The notes: generated by a model not told the origin, from the letters alone. A stretch of 64,000 bases of DNA from JANQOH01 sp965243325 (GCA_965243325.1 CBDEUQ010000001.1:346467-410466), one strand, 5' to 3'. Counted from the first letter of the stretch, positions 28,001 through 35,033 are shown. Numbers and translations: made by a program.

Positions 28001-28928
28001 TCGCGCTCTCGCCCTCCAGGACCTGCACCGACTCCGGGGTGAAGACGAAGGAGCCGGCCGCGCGGTTGTCCACCCTCACGTTGAAGCTGTTGGCGGAGGC
28101 GTGCGGGTCCGCGCCGCCGCCGACATTGGTGCCGAGGCTCGCCGCGTCGAACGCCGCGTTATTGCCCAGCGCGATGATGAAGGTCTCCGAGCTCTCCGCC
28201 GAGGTGTCCGACGTCGCCGTCAGCTCCAGCGTCGCCGTCTGGGCACCCGCGCCCGAAAAGCGCACCGTCGGGGTCGCGGTGCGCGGGTTCGCTTCGCGCA
28301 CCGTCACACCGGTGTTGCTCGACCCGGACTTCGTCGCCAGGCTCCAGTCGGCGACGGTCACGCCCGTGCCGGAAATCGACAGTGGCACGTCGACGATCTC
28401 GCCCGCTACCAGCGCGCGGCCCAAAGTCACCGTGAACTCAACCTTGTCGCCCTCCGACACCGCGCCGCTGCCCACGCGGGAGAGGGTGGCGATGGTGGGG
28501 TCGTTGTCGCGGATGACGACCGTTGTGGTCGTGCGCGAACCGAGCGTGAAACTGCCTCCACCATAAGTGGAGTCGATCGTCATCGTGACCGTGAACGACT
28601 TGTCCGACGCATCATCGTTATTGGCAGAAGTGAGGAAAAATATGGTCGCGGGGTTAGTTTCGTTCCCCCAAACGGCGTGACTCCTATCGTTACTCGACAA
28701 AATGAGTCGGTAGTCCGTTCCGATCACCGCCGTGCCGTCCGTTGCGGTGATTAGCAGAATGGCACCGCCAGGGCTGTTGCCGGTGGTGGCAAACAGATTG
28801 AGCCCTCTTTGGGATTGCCACGCGGCCCCACCAGTAGTGCCCTCCGGGATCGTGAAGGTGTCCGAGGAAAACTGCACCGTGCTTGTCTGCGCCTCCGCCC
28901 CGGTCACCAAGCCAGCAAGCAACGGCAA
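22041..28928 (-). CDS. Giant Calx-beta autotransporter adhesin, apparently out of frame with its start
   Basis: 2,295 codons from the first TTG. The N-terminus shows a signal peptide (RRLRPVLAAALLSLPLLAG upstream in the same frame, then GLVTGAEAQ). Next come about ten Calx-beta-like domains, four of them nearly identical, with three helical modules between some, a linker, and a C-terminal autotransporter barrel from about residue 1900 ending FEIRARW with the terminal aromatic needed for barrel insertion. No ATG or GTG upstream in this frame would include the whole signal peptide. The frame stays open up through the octamer tract at 29125-29183. Probably a surface adhesin; expression state discussed in findings. 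Confidence 0.88.
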   Translation of the reverse strand: MPLLAGLVTGAEAQTSTVQFSSDTFTIPEGTTGGAAWQSQRGLNLFATTGNSPGGAILLITATDGTAVIGTDYRLILSSNDRSHAVWGNETNPATIFFLTSANNDDASDKSFTVTMTIDSTYGGGSFTLGSRTTTTVVIRDNDPTIATLSRVGSGAVSEGDKVEFTVTLGRALVAGEIVDVPLSISGTGVTVADWSLATKSGSSNTGVTVREANPRTATPTVRFSGAGAQTATLELTATSDTSAESSETFIIALGNNAAFDAASLGTNVGGGADPHASANSFNVRVDNRAAGSFVFTPESVQVLEGESATFTVALGSAPTGDVGVTTSVVGELTRNPIALSFTPQNWSEPQTVTLTAGHDVDGTDDTLSILFIAVGGGYDGVRQSLPVTVRDDDVASLVFSTSSLSVMEGGSKTYTVRLGMMPSGPVTVTPTRAGSSHVSFSPATLTFNASGSTKLWNVPQTVTVRASHDGDLDDETATIAHSASGGGYGSVSGTVRVAVVDDDAASDCTNCVWITAGGTGSITEGQTAEFVLRANPAPGRDLDVRVVVADAGGRGLSHFVSGRNQGFRTVTIPRGQSATIFEVPTLGDTTDEPDGAVWAQARDVDGGYRVRPGSGQFGYHPEARVTVLDDDAAPDRTRAENVSFDLSTTSIREDAADRWVNVDVELSRALNFPAAQLDYAVCVYSTARRSKNMSQTGANGYDYRVWGKDAYGNEAILTAVCPGGRFSRWETRSRLRIEVLDDSHEDSGETIRMVLQRMFSERWEELGIGLTGPLSRTLVILNDEGGTRPAGHPLMKYAALAADIRDVYIRDHDNDGAHTRWKRVLKGLGDPAYAAYSQAAMTAAEARDLYDTHNWARWAPVGAALAYAEAYFSGTTVQPPASGPEVTIAAGDGVTEGTAATFTLTADPAPSAPLDVSVTVATDGDYGITAGTQTVTIPTSGSATLTLATTGDEADEADGSVSVTVAAGTGYTVGSDSSGTVAIADDDPAPETGAHPAVDPALIAQIREWMAIPSANAAARNERFTRVLAAFGVESHANPMTIAEAEGYVRRGWRGRWQPIVDALKAIEAYVAPPPASGPEVTIAAGDGVTEGTSATFTLTADPAPTAALDVSVTVATDGDYGIAAGTQTVTIPTSGSATLTLATTGDDADEPDGSVSVTVDAGTGYTVGSASSGSVAIADDDPPALAAAHPVVKYAALVKSFYDRLTARQQHGDGASGGWNKRFLKAMGHPEYVDYPQAAVTVADATRVWNHGGPGANTAWDGTVEAVTYAEQYFAGQTTTPDPAADPEVTIAAGSGVTEGTSATFTLTADPAPTAALDVTVTVATDGDYGITAGTQTVTIPTTGSATLTLATTGDEVDEADGSVSVTVDAGTGYTVGSASSGTVAIADDDAPATPDPEVTIAAGSGVTEGTAATFTLTADPAPAAALQVTVTVAASGDYGITAGERTVTIPTSGSYVLTLATTGDDADEADGSVSVTVDAGTGYTVGAASSGTVAIADDDLPPPEISVAAKAASITEGGNAVFTVTADRAVDADLAVTLTVSEKAGPGSGSGTSSDFVAAADEGGKTVTVLKGETEATLTVKTDDDAVDEPDGSVSATVDAGDGYTVASSPDDAASVAVADNDVAAAGPPAISVEDVTVQEGGVAVIPVTLSPAPTKPVRLFYRTMGAPVGSEGYASFADYRSTRAFLHFKPGETLKHARVRTKQDSHDDGGEVFEVLVMPAGGNAVPAAGVYATVTIENDDPMPGAYLARFGRTVAEQALDGIAGRMSADRTPGMQGSVAGQAMSFDPAAFGQPAAVGATPGATGTSGTMPVDRQAALAMAGIARGLGADASDPAGPRSAFPGSLSGAGGAGPGSNADPFGVGFDRPQAQSRTMTARDALLGSSFSLTGQRDGAGGSLAFWGRASQNSFDGADRGDGTDIRLDGTVTTGMLGADYARGNWLIGLALTQSSSEGKYAAIGAPADAETGADDGAVRAGDGDVEASLTAAIPYAALRASERLKLWGAAGYGTGEVTLKTMGESYSADTSWTMAAAGVRGDLLEAPQEGSGPALALTSDALWARTSSDKTGELNATDSDATRLRLGLEGSYRIAMESLSRAGRGNGASLVPKLEIGARHDGGDAETGFGVEVGGGIAWVDPSLGLSLDVSGRTLLAHENDDLKDRGFSAALGFDPAPATQRGPSLSLRQDFGGQAQGGLDALFVNDPLEDRAGSEAASRWAMEAAYGLPVFGDRFTGSPHVGFGLATGARDYSFGWRLTPEAATAPDLSFGIRATRRESDAAEAEHTVGFEIRARW
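23378..23397. repeat. GC palindrome in the autotransporter linker
   Basis: CCCCGGACAACGATCCGGGG, in frame in the linker before the barrel, read as FPGSLSGAGGAG. The same motif is read as PGSxSGAG in traW and the right-hand relaxase gene. Confidence 0.8.
24267..24285. repeat. GC palindrome in an autotransporter Calx-beta domain
   Basis: CCCGGACCCCGATCCGGGG, in frame inside a Calx-beta domain and read as AGPGSGSGTSS. It probably adds a surface loop. Confidence 0.75.
24428..26290 (-). repeat. Four near-identical Calx-beta repeats with helical modules between them
   Basis: Repeat units at about 25965-26280, 25381-25696, 24754-25065 and 24428-24738. Each encodes PEVTIAAGxGVTEG, ADPAP, DYGIxAG, TIPTSGS, LATTGD, DGSVSVTVxAGTGYTVG and ending AIADDD. 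They are near identical also at DNA level, which invites recombination and copy-number change. Modules of 80-90 residues starting HP..K sit before, between the first and second, and between the second and third units (about 26290-26550, 25700-25960, 25085-25375). Confidence 0.85.
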
Positions 28929-29070
28929 CGAGAGCAGCGCGGCAGCAAGGACCGGGCGCAGCCGGCGAACGGCGGAACCCGCACACGCGGCAACGCCGCG
29001 GTGCGCGGAGGCGGGATCGAAGCTGTCGGGAGTATCGGGGCCGGAAAGCCGTCCGGCGGCGGAGGAAGAC

Positions 29071-29328
29071 TCAGGCGGGGAGGCTAGCGGACGAGAGCGG
29101 TCCCATGACGCAAGACGCAGATTGGGCGACCCGGCGACCCGGCGACCCGGCGACCCGGCGACCCGGCGACCCGGCGACCCGGCTTATTATACCGGGAACC
29201 TCATCCGGACTTGTCAAGCTGAAACCGCGCGAACGGATTTCGCTCGCCTTGCCGCGCAGGCCCAGCGCCTCCAGGATCGTCGCTCCCGTCGCGCGCAACA
29301 TGTCACCGATCCTGTCGAACATGGTCAT
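29071..29328 (-). CDS. Leader reading frame with strong RBS, running through the octamer tract
   Basis: 85 codons: MTMFDRIGDMLRATGATILE, then ALGLRGKASEIRSRGFSLTS, then repeat-encoded GSPGRRVA units, ending SSASLPA. GGAGG lies 7 bases before the ATG at 29328. Seven octamer copies put this frame out of register with the autotransporter, and it stops at 29071. A gain of one copy (or loss of two) would join it to the autotransporter frame, with no stop between, making a protein of about 2,431 residues. The first 48 residues match no family I recognise. Either the true 5' end of the adhesin gene or a gene remnant. Confidence 0.55.
   Translation of the reverse strand: MTMFDRIGDMLRATGATILEALGLRGKASEIRSRGFSLTSPDEVPGIISRVAGSPGRRVAGSPGRRVAQSASCVMGPLSSASLPA
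29125..29183. repeat. Octanucleotide microsatellite (GGCGACCC)7
   Basis: Seven perfect head-to-tail copies of GGCGACCC (29125-29180) plus GGC. All three frames of the tract are open; on the minus strand they give GSPGRRVA. Because 8 is not a multiple of 3, each change in copy number shifts the frame. It lies between a well-formed RBS/ATG and the signal peptide of the giant autotransporter. Confidence 0.95.
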
Positions 29329-29335
29329 CGCATCG

Positions 29336-29340
29336 CCTCC
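29336..29340 (-). promoter_or_regulatory. Shine-Dalgarno site of the leader/autotransporter frame
   Basis: GGAGG on the minus strand, 7 bases from the ATG at 29328. It is the only convincing translation start upstream of the autotransporter signal peptide. Confidence 0.6.
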
Positions 29341-30269
29341 GAACCTTCGCCCGGCCTGACACACACAACGCGCAAGCCGGCCGAGCATCGCCTGTTCCGA
29401 TTTCGCGTACCGTAAGCCGAACGCGGAAGCAAGGCAAGACAGCCCGCGCGACAGTCACTCCCTGCGTCCGGGCGGCGGACAGGAGACGCCATCGGGACGC
29501 CCGGAGTTCGGTCTCCGCGACTGCGCCCGATTTCGCATCCCCGACAAGCGGTAGCTGCAGGCACTCGGCCGGATCGGGTCTCGTTTCCCGCATCGACGTT
29601 CCAATCGGAATCGTCTCCGATCCTTCACCGCCGGTCATGGCGTGCCCGAGCTCCAATCCGGCCCCGAACGAATCGACCGAGGTTCGAACCGATTCGTCCC
29701 TTGCAATACCGCGACCCATGACAAAGGGCGCGCGCATTGCCGGTGACAACGGCACGGGATAGGCCAACCGCCGCCTGCATGGAGGAACACGGCTCACGAT
29801 GGCGATTTCCATCCGCACGGCATTGGCCCGGCTTGCCACCCGGCGCGCTGTCGCCCCTTGCGCGGATGGCCGCGGCCTTCATCCTGGCCAGGACGGTGCT
29901 GATTGCGGCCACGCTCGGGGCGTCGGGGTTGTGCACTGGCTGTGGACGCGCCGGTGGCGATGACGGGCTTCACCGCCGCTGTCGGGTCTCGCTCGCCGAA
30001 TAATTGCGGCCCATTCCGTGGTCCGACGCCGTCAGCGACCGCCCGGCGTTTGAAGCGGCGGGATTCCCATGCGCTTCCACCGGCTTCGTCCCCGCTATCG
30101 GCAAGTCGCCGAAAACGTCGCCGCTCGCAGGCGAACCGGCGACATCATGCCTTCCCAACCCTCGGATTCTGGGTCTGAGGGTCTCGCCTGCAAACTGCTC
30201 TGTGAACACCCACGGAAGAAATACTCATTTGGCCTCTCATGCGCCATCGAATCCATTTCTCAAACCAAA
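29341..30269. other. Gene-poor stretch upstream of the octamer locus
   Basis: About 930 bases. Open frames here are short, overlap on both strands and are rich in Arg, Pro and Cys; none looks like a real protein. The autotransporter promoter should lie in the part nearest 29341. No palindrome-family copy, tRNA or terminal inverted repeat was recognised. Confidence 0.5.
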
Positions 30270-31052
30270 CTACGGACACATGCTCTTCATATCTTGAACG
30301 GCCCTTTGCTCCCCGGCAGTCATCGTCAAGCCCCATTGCCGCTTGATTCGTTCCCAATTCGTGGCGTATTCGCACCAGTATTCCTCAAGGGCGGGTTTCC
30401 ATTCATCCGGCCCCCTCGCGCCTTTACTCCGATTCACTTTGTCTTCAACCGCGATCAGGTGTTCCGGGTCCTTTTCGTCGTTGGCATAGTCTCTGCGGCG
30501 TTCCCAAGACCACAGCCAGCCCCCCGATACATGGGCATTCTGTAATGGTACCATGTGATCTATATCAATCCTTTTGGCATCGTGGATGACGTTTCCGGTA
30601 TATGGATCTCGCCATTTTCCCGTCGCAACATTACCTTTTTCGTCAAACGTAACCTTTTCAAGAGATTCCTCAATAAGCACTTCCGTCCGCGTATCGCGCT
30701 TGTCTTTGTCTGAGTCAGTCCAATGTCTCCAATCACTTCGCCTATATTCCTGACGAACTATAGTATCTTCGACCGAAACCCATCCATTTCCCGCCTTATG
30801 GAACACATGATAGTAACCATTGACGGGCAAATTCTCTAATAGCTTGACTTCATCTCCCGGCTCCAACGTCATCATGATCTTCGAGTTGCTGCCAGATTCC
30901 TTCAATAGATCCGTCTTGCGCTGGGCGATTACATCGTGCGCATGACCTAACGCAGGGTAAATCGTTACGAGTACAATACACGCCAACATTAATCGGCTCA
31001 TGGTACCGCTGACCGTCACAAGTCTTCCTGCCCTCATCACAAACCAATCCAT
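30270..31052 (-). CDS. Predicted secreted HNH nuclease with SH3-like domain
   Basis: 260 residues. A signal peptide (LMLACIVLVTIYPALGHAHD) is followed by an SH3-like domain (about 45-100: KIMMTLEPGDEVKLLENLPV, GYYHVFHKAGNGWVSVED). The C-terminal HNH/DUF1524-type domain has RIDIDHMVPLQNAH, SGGWLWSWERRRDYAND, PEHLIAVEDKVNRSKGARGP and WKPALEEYWCEYATNW. The conserved D-H, N-R-S-K-G and W-x-P set is that of extracellular HNH nucleases. GGGAG lies about 7 bases before the ATG at 31052. AT-richer than its neighbours, suggesting recent acquisition. Likely cleaves extracellular or incoming DNA. Confidence 0.85.
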   Translation of the reverse strand: MDWFVMRAGRLVTVSGTMSRLMLACIVLVTIYPALGHAHDVIAQRKTDLLKESGSNSKIMMTLEPGDEVKLLENLPVNGYYHVFHKAGNGWVSVEDTIVRQEYRRSDWRHWTDSDKDKRDTRTEVLIEESLEKVTFDEKGNVATGKWRDPYTGNVIHDAKRIDIDHMVPLQNAHVSGGWLWSWERRRDYANDEKDPEHLIAVEDKVNRSKGARGPDEWKPALEEYWCEYATNWERIKRQWGLTMTAGEQRAVQDMKSMCP

Positions 31053-31411
31053 TAGTGTACTCCCTTCCGTGTTCCGTGACCTTCTACCCTGTCGCGAACT
31101 GGCACTGAAAATCGCTCGGTAGCAGGGGGTGCACTGGCCGCGTGCACCAGCATGCAACGCTGTCGTAGGAACAATCCTGCGGCTCGCCATATAGGGGTTC
31201 GTGCGCGCGAGAGAGGCGATGTCGGTGGTTGGTCTGCGCAGGCGTTCGCGTGTGCGGCGAATAACAAGGTTTACCTTCAGCTTCTCCCTGCGACCTCCGG
31301 CATTGAAGCAAGCCGTCCAAAGATCGACGCGGCCTACCTGGGCAATTCACGGAGGCTGATGCGCAACAAAACGTAGTTGGTCGCGACCAGACTCCAAACG
31401 CCAAGTTCGCG
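31053..31411. other. Intergenic region with a GGTGCAC palindrome
   Basis: 359 bases between the nuclease gene and the glycine-rich-domain-like gene, both on the minus strand. The only notable structure is an inverted repeat, GGTGCAC at 31128-31134 and GTGCACC at 31142-31148 with a 7-base loop, about 76 bases upstream of the nuclease start. It could be an operator or a terminator stem of the upstream gene. Confidence 0.4.
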
Positions 31412-31951
31412 TTACCCTGCCGGCTCAAATAACGCGTGCGCCATGATTTCAGGATCTTTGACAAGCATATGCAGGCAAACGATGCGACTCGCGAGGCCAA
31501 CCATGCCCGTACTCACATCTGGCCACCAAGACTCATCAATGTCCGAAAATATTTTTTTGTACGTACTAAGTGTGTATTCGTACAAGTTACTAACACGTCC
31601 GACTTCTTCAGTGTCATCTGGGTCAAGCGGAGTGTGATGTACGTATCCTCCAAAAATAGAATTACAAAACTCCGCATAGTCTTGGGTGAATAGAACGTGG
31701 GCATGCCAGAATGGGTCCACGAGTTTCGATACCGCATGCTCATTTAGTGGGTCAAGTAGAGCAACTGCATAATATTGTTTCAGGGAGTACTCACCTTCCG
31801 ATAGGTAGCGATCGGTCAGTCCTCCGCAATCTCGCCCCACCTTCTTTAAAACCTTCCCATAGTCAAAGTCGTCAATTTGCATGAGCTTTTCACGATGGAA
31901 AGCACTGACCTCCAACTTGAGGGCTTTCATAAGCCTACTGTCTTCTGCCAT
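31412..31951 (-). CDS. Glycine-rich-domain-like protein (GRDP/DUF1399-related)
   Basis: 179 residues, AT-rich codon use. The core VDPFWHAHVLFTQDYAEFCN, then GGYVHHTPLDPDDTEEV, matches the W-H-x-H and F-G-x-Y-x-H-H-x-P pattern of glycine-rich-domain-containing protein 1-like proteins, whose biochemical role is not established. AAGGAG 8 bases before the ATG supports the start. It overlaps the HU gene end by 25 bases, so they share a transcript. Confidence 0.7.
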   Translation of the reverse strand: MAEDSRLMKALKLEVSAFHREKLMQIDDFDYGKVLKKVGRDCGGLTDRYLSEGEYSLKQYYAVALLDPLNEHAVSKLVDPFWHAHVLFTQDYAEFCNSIFGGYVHHTPLDPDDTEEVGRVSNLYEYTLSTYKKIFSDIDESWWPDVSTGMVGLASRIVCLHMLVKDPEIMAHALFEPAG

Positions 31952-32253
31952 GAGATTGCTCCTTGGGTGTTCGGATCGCTATGAGTTGGCGCGTCGCGAA
32001 GGGCCGTTGCAGCCTTGAAGATTGGCACCCGGGCGGCGGGGACGACAACGGGCTCGCCGGTGCGGGTATCGCGCCCCTGGCGAGCCGCGCGAGTCCTGGC
32101 CGCGAACTTCCCGAACCCAGCGACGGTGACAGTCTCTCCCCGAGCAAGCGCGTCGGCAATGGTGGAGGTCAGTACGCTGAGCGCTGCTGCGGCGTCGACC
32201 TTCGTCAGCGACGAGCGGGCCGTAACGCGGGTGCACAACTCTGATCGGGGCAT
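31927..32253 (-). CDS. HU-family DNA-binding protein
   Basis: 108 residues. ALSVLTSTIADALARGETVT, GFGKFAARTRAARQGRDTRT, then EPVVVPAARVPIFKAATALRD is the HU/IHF fold with the DNA-binding arm. The ending past ALRDA (about 18 residues) is an extension not usual in HU and overlaps the next gene. It is GC-rich, unlike the downstream gene. It may be an element-encoded nucleoid protein. Confidence 0.88.
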   Translation of the reverse strand: MPRSELCTRVTARSSLTKVDAAAALSVLTSTIADALARGETVTVAGFGKFAARTRAARQGRDTRTGEPVVVPAARVPIFKAATALRDAPTHSDPNTQGAISWQKTVGL

Positions 32254-32628
32254 GGGTGCTCTTCAAACCGGTGTTCGGAGTCGATGTTCGATGAAGCGCC
32301 GGCAGTTGTCGAGCAGCTTCGCCGAGCGCACCTAAGACGAGCGGAGAGAACCGGACGGGAAAGCCGGCGAAGAAACGGTTCGCGTCGTGCAATGCATCTG
32401 CGGAATCCCGGCTCGCCGATGTGCAGCCGGCAGCAGGCTTGGGGACAGCGATCCAGGGTGGTTCGAGGTGCTAGGTCGCGATGCATCGAAGTTCCTGGGC
32501 GATTCCGGGCATGACAGCCCTGAGCCAGCGCGTGATTCCCAATTCGCGTCGGCCTCGGGCGTCGTCGCGGACGGACTTATAGCTTACCCGTCGGTTATCG
32601 CGATCCCGCGCATTCGTATCGTATCGGA
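32254..32628. other. Region between HU and the IS256 element, no gene recognised
   Basis: 375 bases. The HU promoter should be here. Short open frames on the plus strand do not resemble a RelE/HigB toxin, which would be expected next to the HigA-like gene beyond the IS. Confidence 0.5.
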
Positions 32629-32637
32629 TAGCGCCGG

Positions 32638-33917
32638 GGTGACGTAAGAATTTATGTGTCAGGTGGGAAGGGGGTACTCCCTGTGGTGACGACAACCACA
32701 AACAGGAGCACCCCGCATGTCCCAGCAAGCTGCGACGATCATGAGCCTACCCCAGGCCTTTGAGGTGGTGAAGGAGATGCAGGCAGGCGGACTGGACTGG
32801 GGCGAGGGCTACCGCCCGCTCGGCCGCCAGGCGCTGGCCGAGATCATCGAGGGCCGGATGGCCGAGGCGGTGGATCGCTGGCTCGACAACCTCGACGCCG
32901 GCGCGATGCGCGACCGGCGCAACGGGACCTACCGCCGCTGCCTGCTGAGCGAGCTCGGCGACATCGAGCTCAACGTGCCGCGCACCCGGCACTTCTGCCC
33001 GACCGGGGTTGTGAAGAGCTACGCAAGGCGCGCGCCGGAGATCGACCGTGCCATCCTGGCCGGCTTCGTGCTGGGGCTTTCGACGCGCAAGGTGGGCGAG
33101 GTCCTGCTGGCCCTGCTCGGGCGCCCGGTCTCGGCCGCGACGGTGAGCCGGGTCTCCAAGACGCTCGACATGGCGGTCGAGGCCTTCCACCGCAGGCCGC
33201 TGAAGAACGCCTACAAGGCGCTGATGCTCGACGGCGTGGTGCTGGCCCGCAAGACCGGCGCCGGCGCGCTCAGGAGGCCGGTCCTGGTGGCGCTCGGCAT
33301 CCGCCCCGACGGCAAGAAGGAGATCATCGACTTCCATCTCGCCGTCAGCGAAGGCGCCCGCGAGTGGGAAGTGTTCCTCAACCGGCTGTACCACCGCGGG
33401 CTCACCGGCGAAGGCCTTGAGATGATCTGCGTCGATGGCGGCAAGGGCCTGCTGGCTGCCTTGCCGTTCGTCTATCCCGGCATCCCGGTTCAGAGGTGCT
33501 GGGCGCACAAGATGCGCAACATCCTCAACAAGGTCCGCAAGGCCGACCAGGAGGCCGTCAAGGCCGATGTCCACGCCGTCATGAATGCAAAGAGCCGCCG
33601 CAAGGCCCAGAGCGCCGCCCGACGCTTCGCCGACCGCTGGCAAAGCACCTACCCCAAGGCCGTCGCCTGCCTGCGCAGCGATCTCGACGAGCTGCTCACC
33701 TGCTTCCGCTACCGGACCCTCGATGAGCGAAAGCGGGTCAGGACCACCAACGCCATCGAACGAAGGTTCCGGGAGGTCCGCAGACGAACCCGGCCCATGG
33801 GAACCTTCCAGGACCGGACCTCAATGGACCGCGTCCTCTACGCGGTATTCATCCACGAAAACAAGTCTCAGGGAATCAGCACCCCCGTCTCCCTGACACA
33901 TAACTCTTGACGTTACC
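32638..33917 (+). mobile_element. Intact IS256-family insertion sequence, 1,280 bp
   Basis: Terminal inverted repeats of 24 bp (32638-32661 and 33894-33917) match at 19 of 24 positions; the innermost nine bases, ATGTGTCA and its preceding T, are identical. The element is flanked by a perfect 9-bp direct repeat TAGCGCCGG (32629-32637 and 33918-33926), the target duplication expected for this family. It carries one complete transposase. Intact ends and target repeat point to a recent insertion. Confidence 0.95.
32717..33910 (+). CDS. IS256-family (Mutator-type) transposase
   Basis: 397 residues, full length for the family. The DDE triad is readable as LMLDGVVLARK, MICVDGGKGL and RTTNAIERRFREVRRR; the HFCPTGVVKSYARRAPEID and CWAHKMRNILNKV blocks are typical. 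AGGAG lies 8 bases before the ATG. The stop is 7 bases inside the right end of the IS. Nothing indicates inactivation. Confidence 0.97.
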   Translation: MSQQAATIMSLPQAFEVVKEMQAGGLDWGEGYRPLGRQALAEIIEGRMAEAVDRWLDNLDAGAMRDRRNGTYRRCLLSELGDIELNVPRTRHFCPTGVVKSYARRAPEIDRAILAGFVLGLSTRKVGEVLLALLGRPVSAATVSRVSKTLDMAVEAFHRRPLKNAYKALMLDGVVLARKTGAGALRRPVLVALGIRPDGKKEIIDFHLAVSEGAREWEVFLNRLYHRGLTGEGLEMICVDGGKGLLAALPFVYPGIPVQRCWAHKMRNILNKVRKADQEAVKADVHAVMNAKSRRKAQSAARRFADRWQSTYPKAVACLRSDLDELLTCFRYRTLDERKRVRTTNAIERRFREVRRRTRPMGTFQDRTSMDRVLYAVFIHENKSQGISTPVSLTHNS

Positions 33918-33968
33918 TAGCGCCGGCATATCCTTGACGTCATGCCCTGGCGACCCCATCCTGCCGCC

Positions 33969-34286
33969 ATGAATTTGCGTGTTGCCTTCGCGTTCGAACC
34001 CGAGCGACGCTGCAGGATCGCGGGACAGGCGGGGGAATTGAACGCCGAAGAAATGGCATTCTGCGAACTGTGCAAGGCCCGCGCGCTGACACAAGCGAAT
34101 GTCGCGCTTGAGCTCGACATCAGCCAGGATGCCATCTCGCGGCTGGAAAGGCACGGCGACCTCTCGCTGTCAGTCCTATGCAGAACCGCGGAGGCGACGG
34201 GCGGTAGCCTCTCCCTGATTACCCGCTTCCCCGACCGGCCCCCGGTCGAGTTTGCCGGAATCGCCGAACACGACGCCCGCGATTGA
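33969..34286 (+). CDS. HigA-like XRE antitoxin, without its toxin
   Basis: 105 residues: RRCRIAGQAGELNAEEMAFC, then an HTH (ELCKARALTQANVALELDIS, QDAISRLERHGDLSLSVLCR) and the ending GGSLSLITRFPDRPPVEFAG. This matches XRE antitoxins that normally sit just downstream of a RelE/HigB toxin. Here the upstream position is occupied by the IS256 element, whose target repeat ends 42 bases before the start, and no toxin is seen beyond it. A start at 33942 is possible, but family length favours 33969. Confidence 0.8.
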   Translation: MNLRVAFAFEPERRCRIAGQAGELNAEEMAFCELCKARALTQANVALELDISQDAISRLERHGDLSLSVLCRTAEATGGSLSLITRFPDRPPVEFAGIAEHDARD

Positions 34287-34405
34287 CGCTGCTGTTCTGT
34301 TGAAGGTGGTCCGCGCTCGCAGCTTCGCTTACCGCTTACGCGAACTGGATCTAACACTGCCGTCGGCAAATCCATAACGTCGCCGCGGCAACCAGAGGAA
34401 AATAG

Positions 34406-34924
34406 ATGTCACAAGGAACTAAATCGAATTGGCAGTTGTTCGCATCTATTGGTAGCCTTTTTCTGTCCATTTCTTTTGCACTTACGGGCGTTGGTTTCTG
34501 GCTTGGCGGCTTCACTACATCATTTGAGCGTCTTGCAGACAATGCAGTTCAAAAGGCAATGGATGGCCTATTAGGACCTGGAACAATTATTCCTAAATTC
34601 GCTCTGGAGCGAGCTAATGTTCCGCCTGGATGGGTGGTTTGTAGCCAAGACGGCACACCGGATATTGGAGGACGATTCCTCATAGGTACTACTGACATCA
34701 AGAATGCAGGAAAACCGGCTGGTGAACCCGGACCGGGCTGGCGTGCTGGTGTGACAGGTGGCGAATCTTCAGGCAAACTAGCGCCGGAAAGGGATGGGAA
34801 CGCCAACTTCGCAGATAATATCGGTGCGAATCAAGGTGTTACCGGTGCTCGCAATTGGTATCATGAACACTCGTTGCCTTCGGTTCAAGTGGTCTTCTTG
34901 TGTAGACATGCTGATAGCAAATGA
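34406..34924 (+). CDS. Membrane-anchored protein with phage tail-collar-like domain
   Basis: 172 residues, AT-rich. One membrane helix (about 11-33, FASIGSLFLSISFALTGVGF) precedes a domain with VPPGWVVCSQDGTPDIGGRF and LIGTTD, the P-x-GW-x-x-C-x-G and PD-x-x-GRF signature of phage collar domains. The ending WYHEHSLPSVQVVFLCR is like the last strand of such domains. GAGG precedes the ATG by about 7 bases. A collar domain tethered to a membrane rather than a tail is unusual; function unknown. Confidence 0.7.
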   Translation: MSQGTKSNWQLFASIGSLFLSISFALTGVGFWLGGFTTSFERLADNAVQKAMDGLLGPGTIIPKFALERANVPPGWVVCSQDGTPDIGGRFLIGTTDIKNAGKPAGEPGPGWRAGVTGGESSGKLAPERDGNANFADNIGANQGVTGARNWYHEHSLPSVQVVFLCRHADSK

Positions 34925-35033
34925 CAAACCGCTGTAGCTCCAACCTCCAAGCTATTGGCTGCGTGAGCCTATAGACTACACATCGCTTCTGTGTGCCGGA
35001 GATAGCAGGCAGAGATATCTCGTGCCGGCCCAC

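Noticed and set aside
22074..28754. Two long plus-strand frames (about 856 and 875 codons) opposite the autotransporter
   Set aside because: Arg/His/Gly-rich shadow translations of the Calx-beta repeats, with no recognisable domain.
29125..29183. Octamer tract as a CRISPR array
   Set aside because: Units are 8 bp, perfectly adjacent and without spacers; it is a microsatellite.
32387..32647. Possible RelE/HigB toxin left of the IS
   Set aside because: The translation shows no toxin signature and runs into the IS end; no partner for the HigA-like gene is visible.
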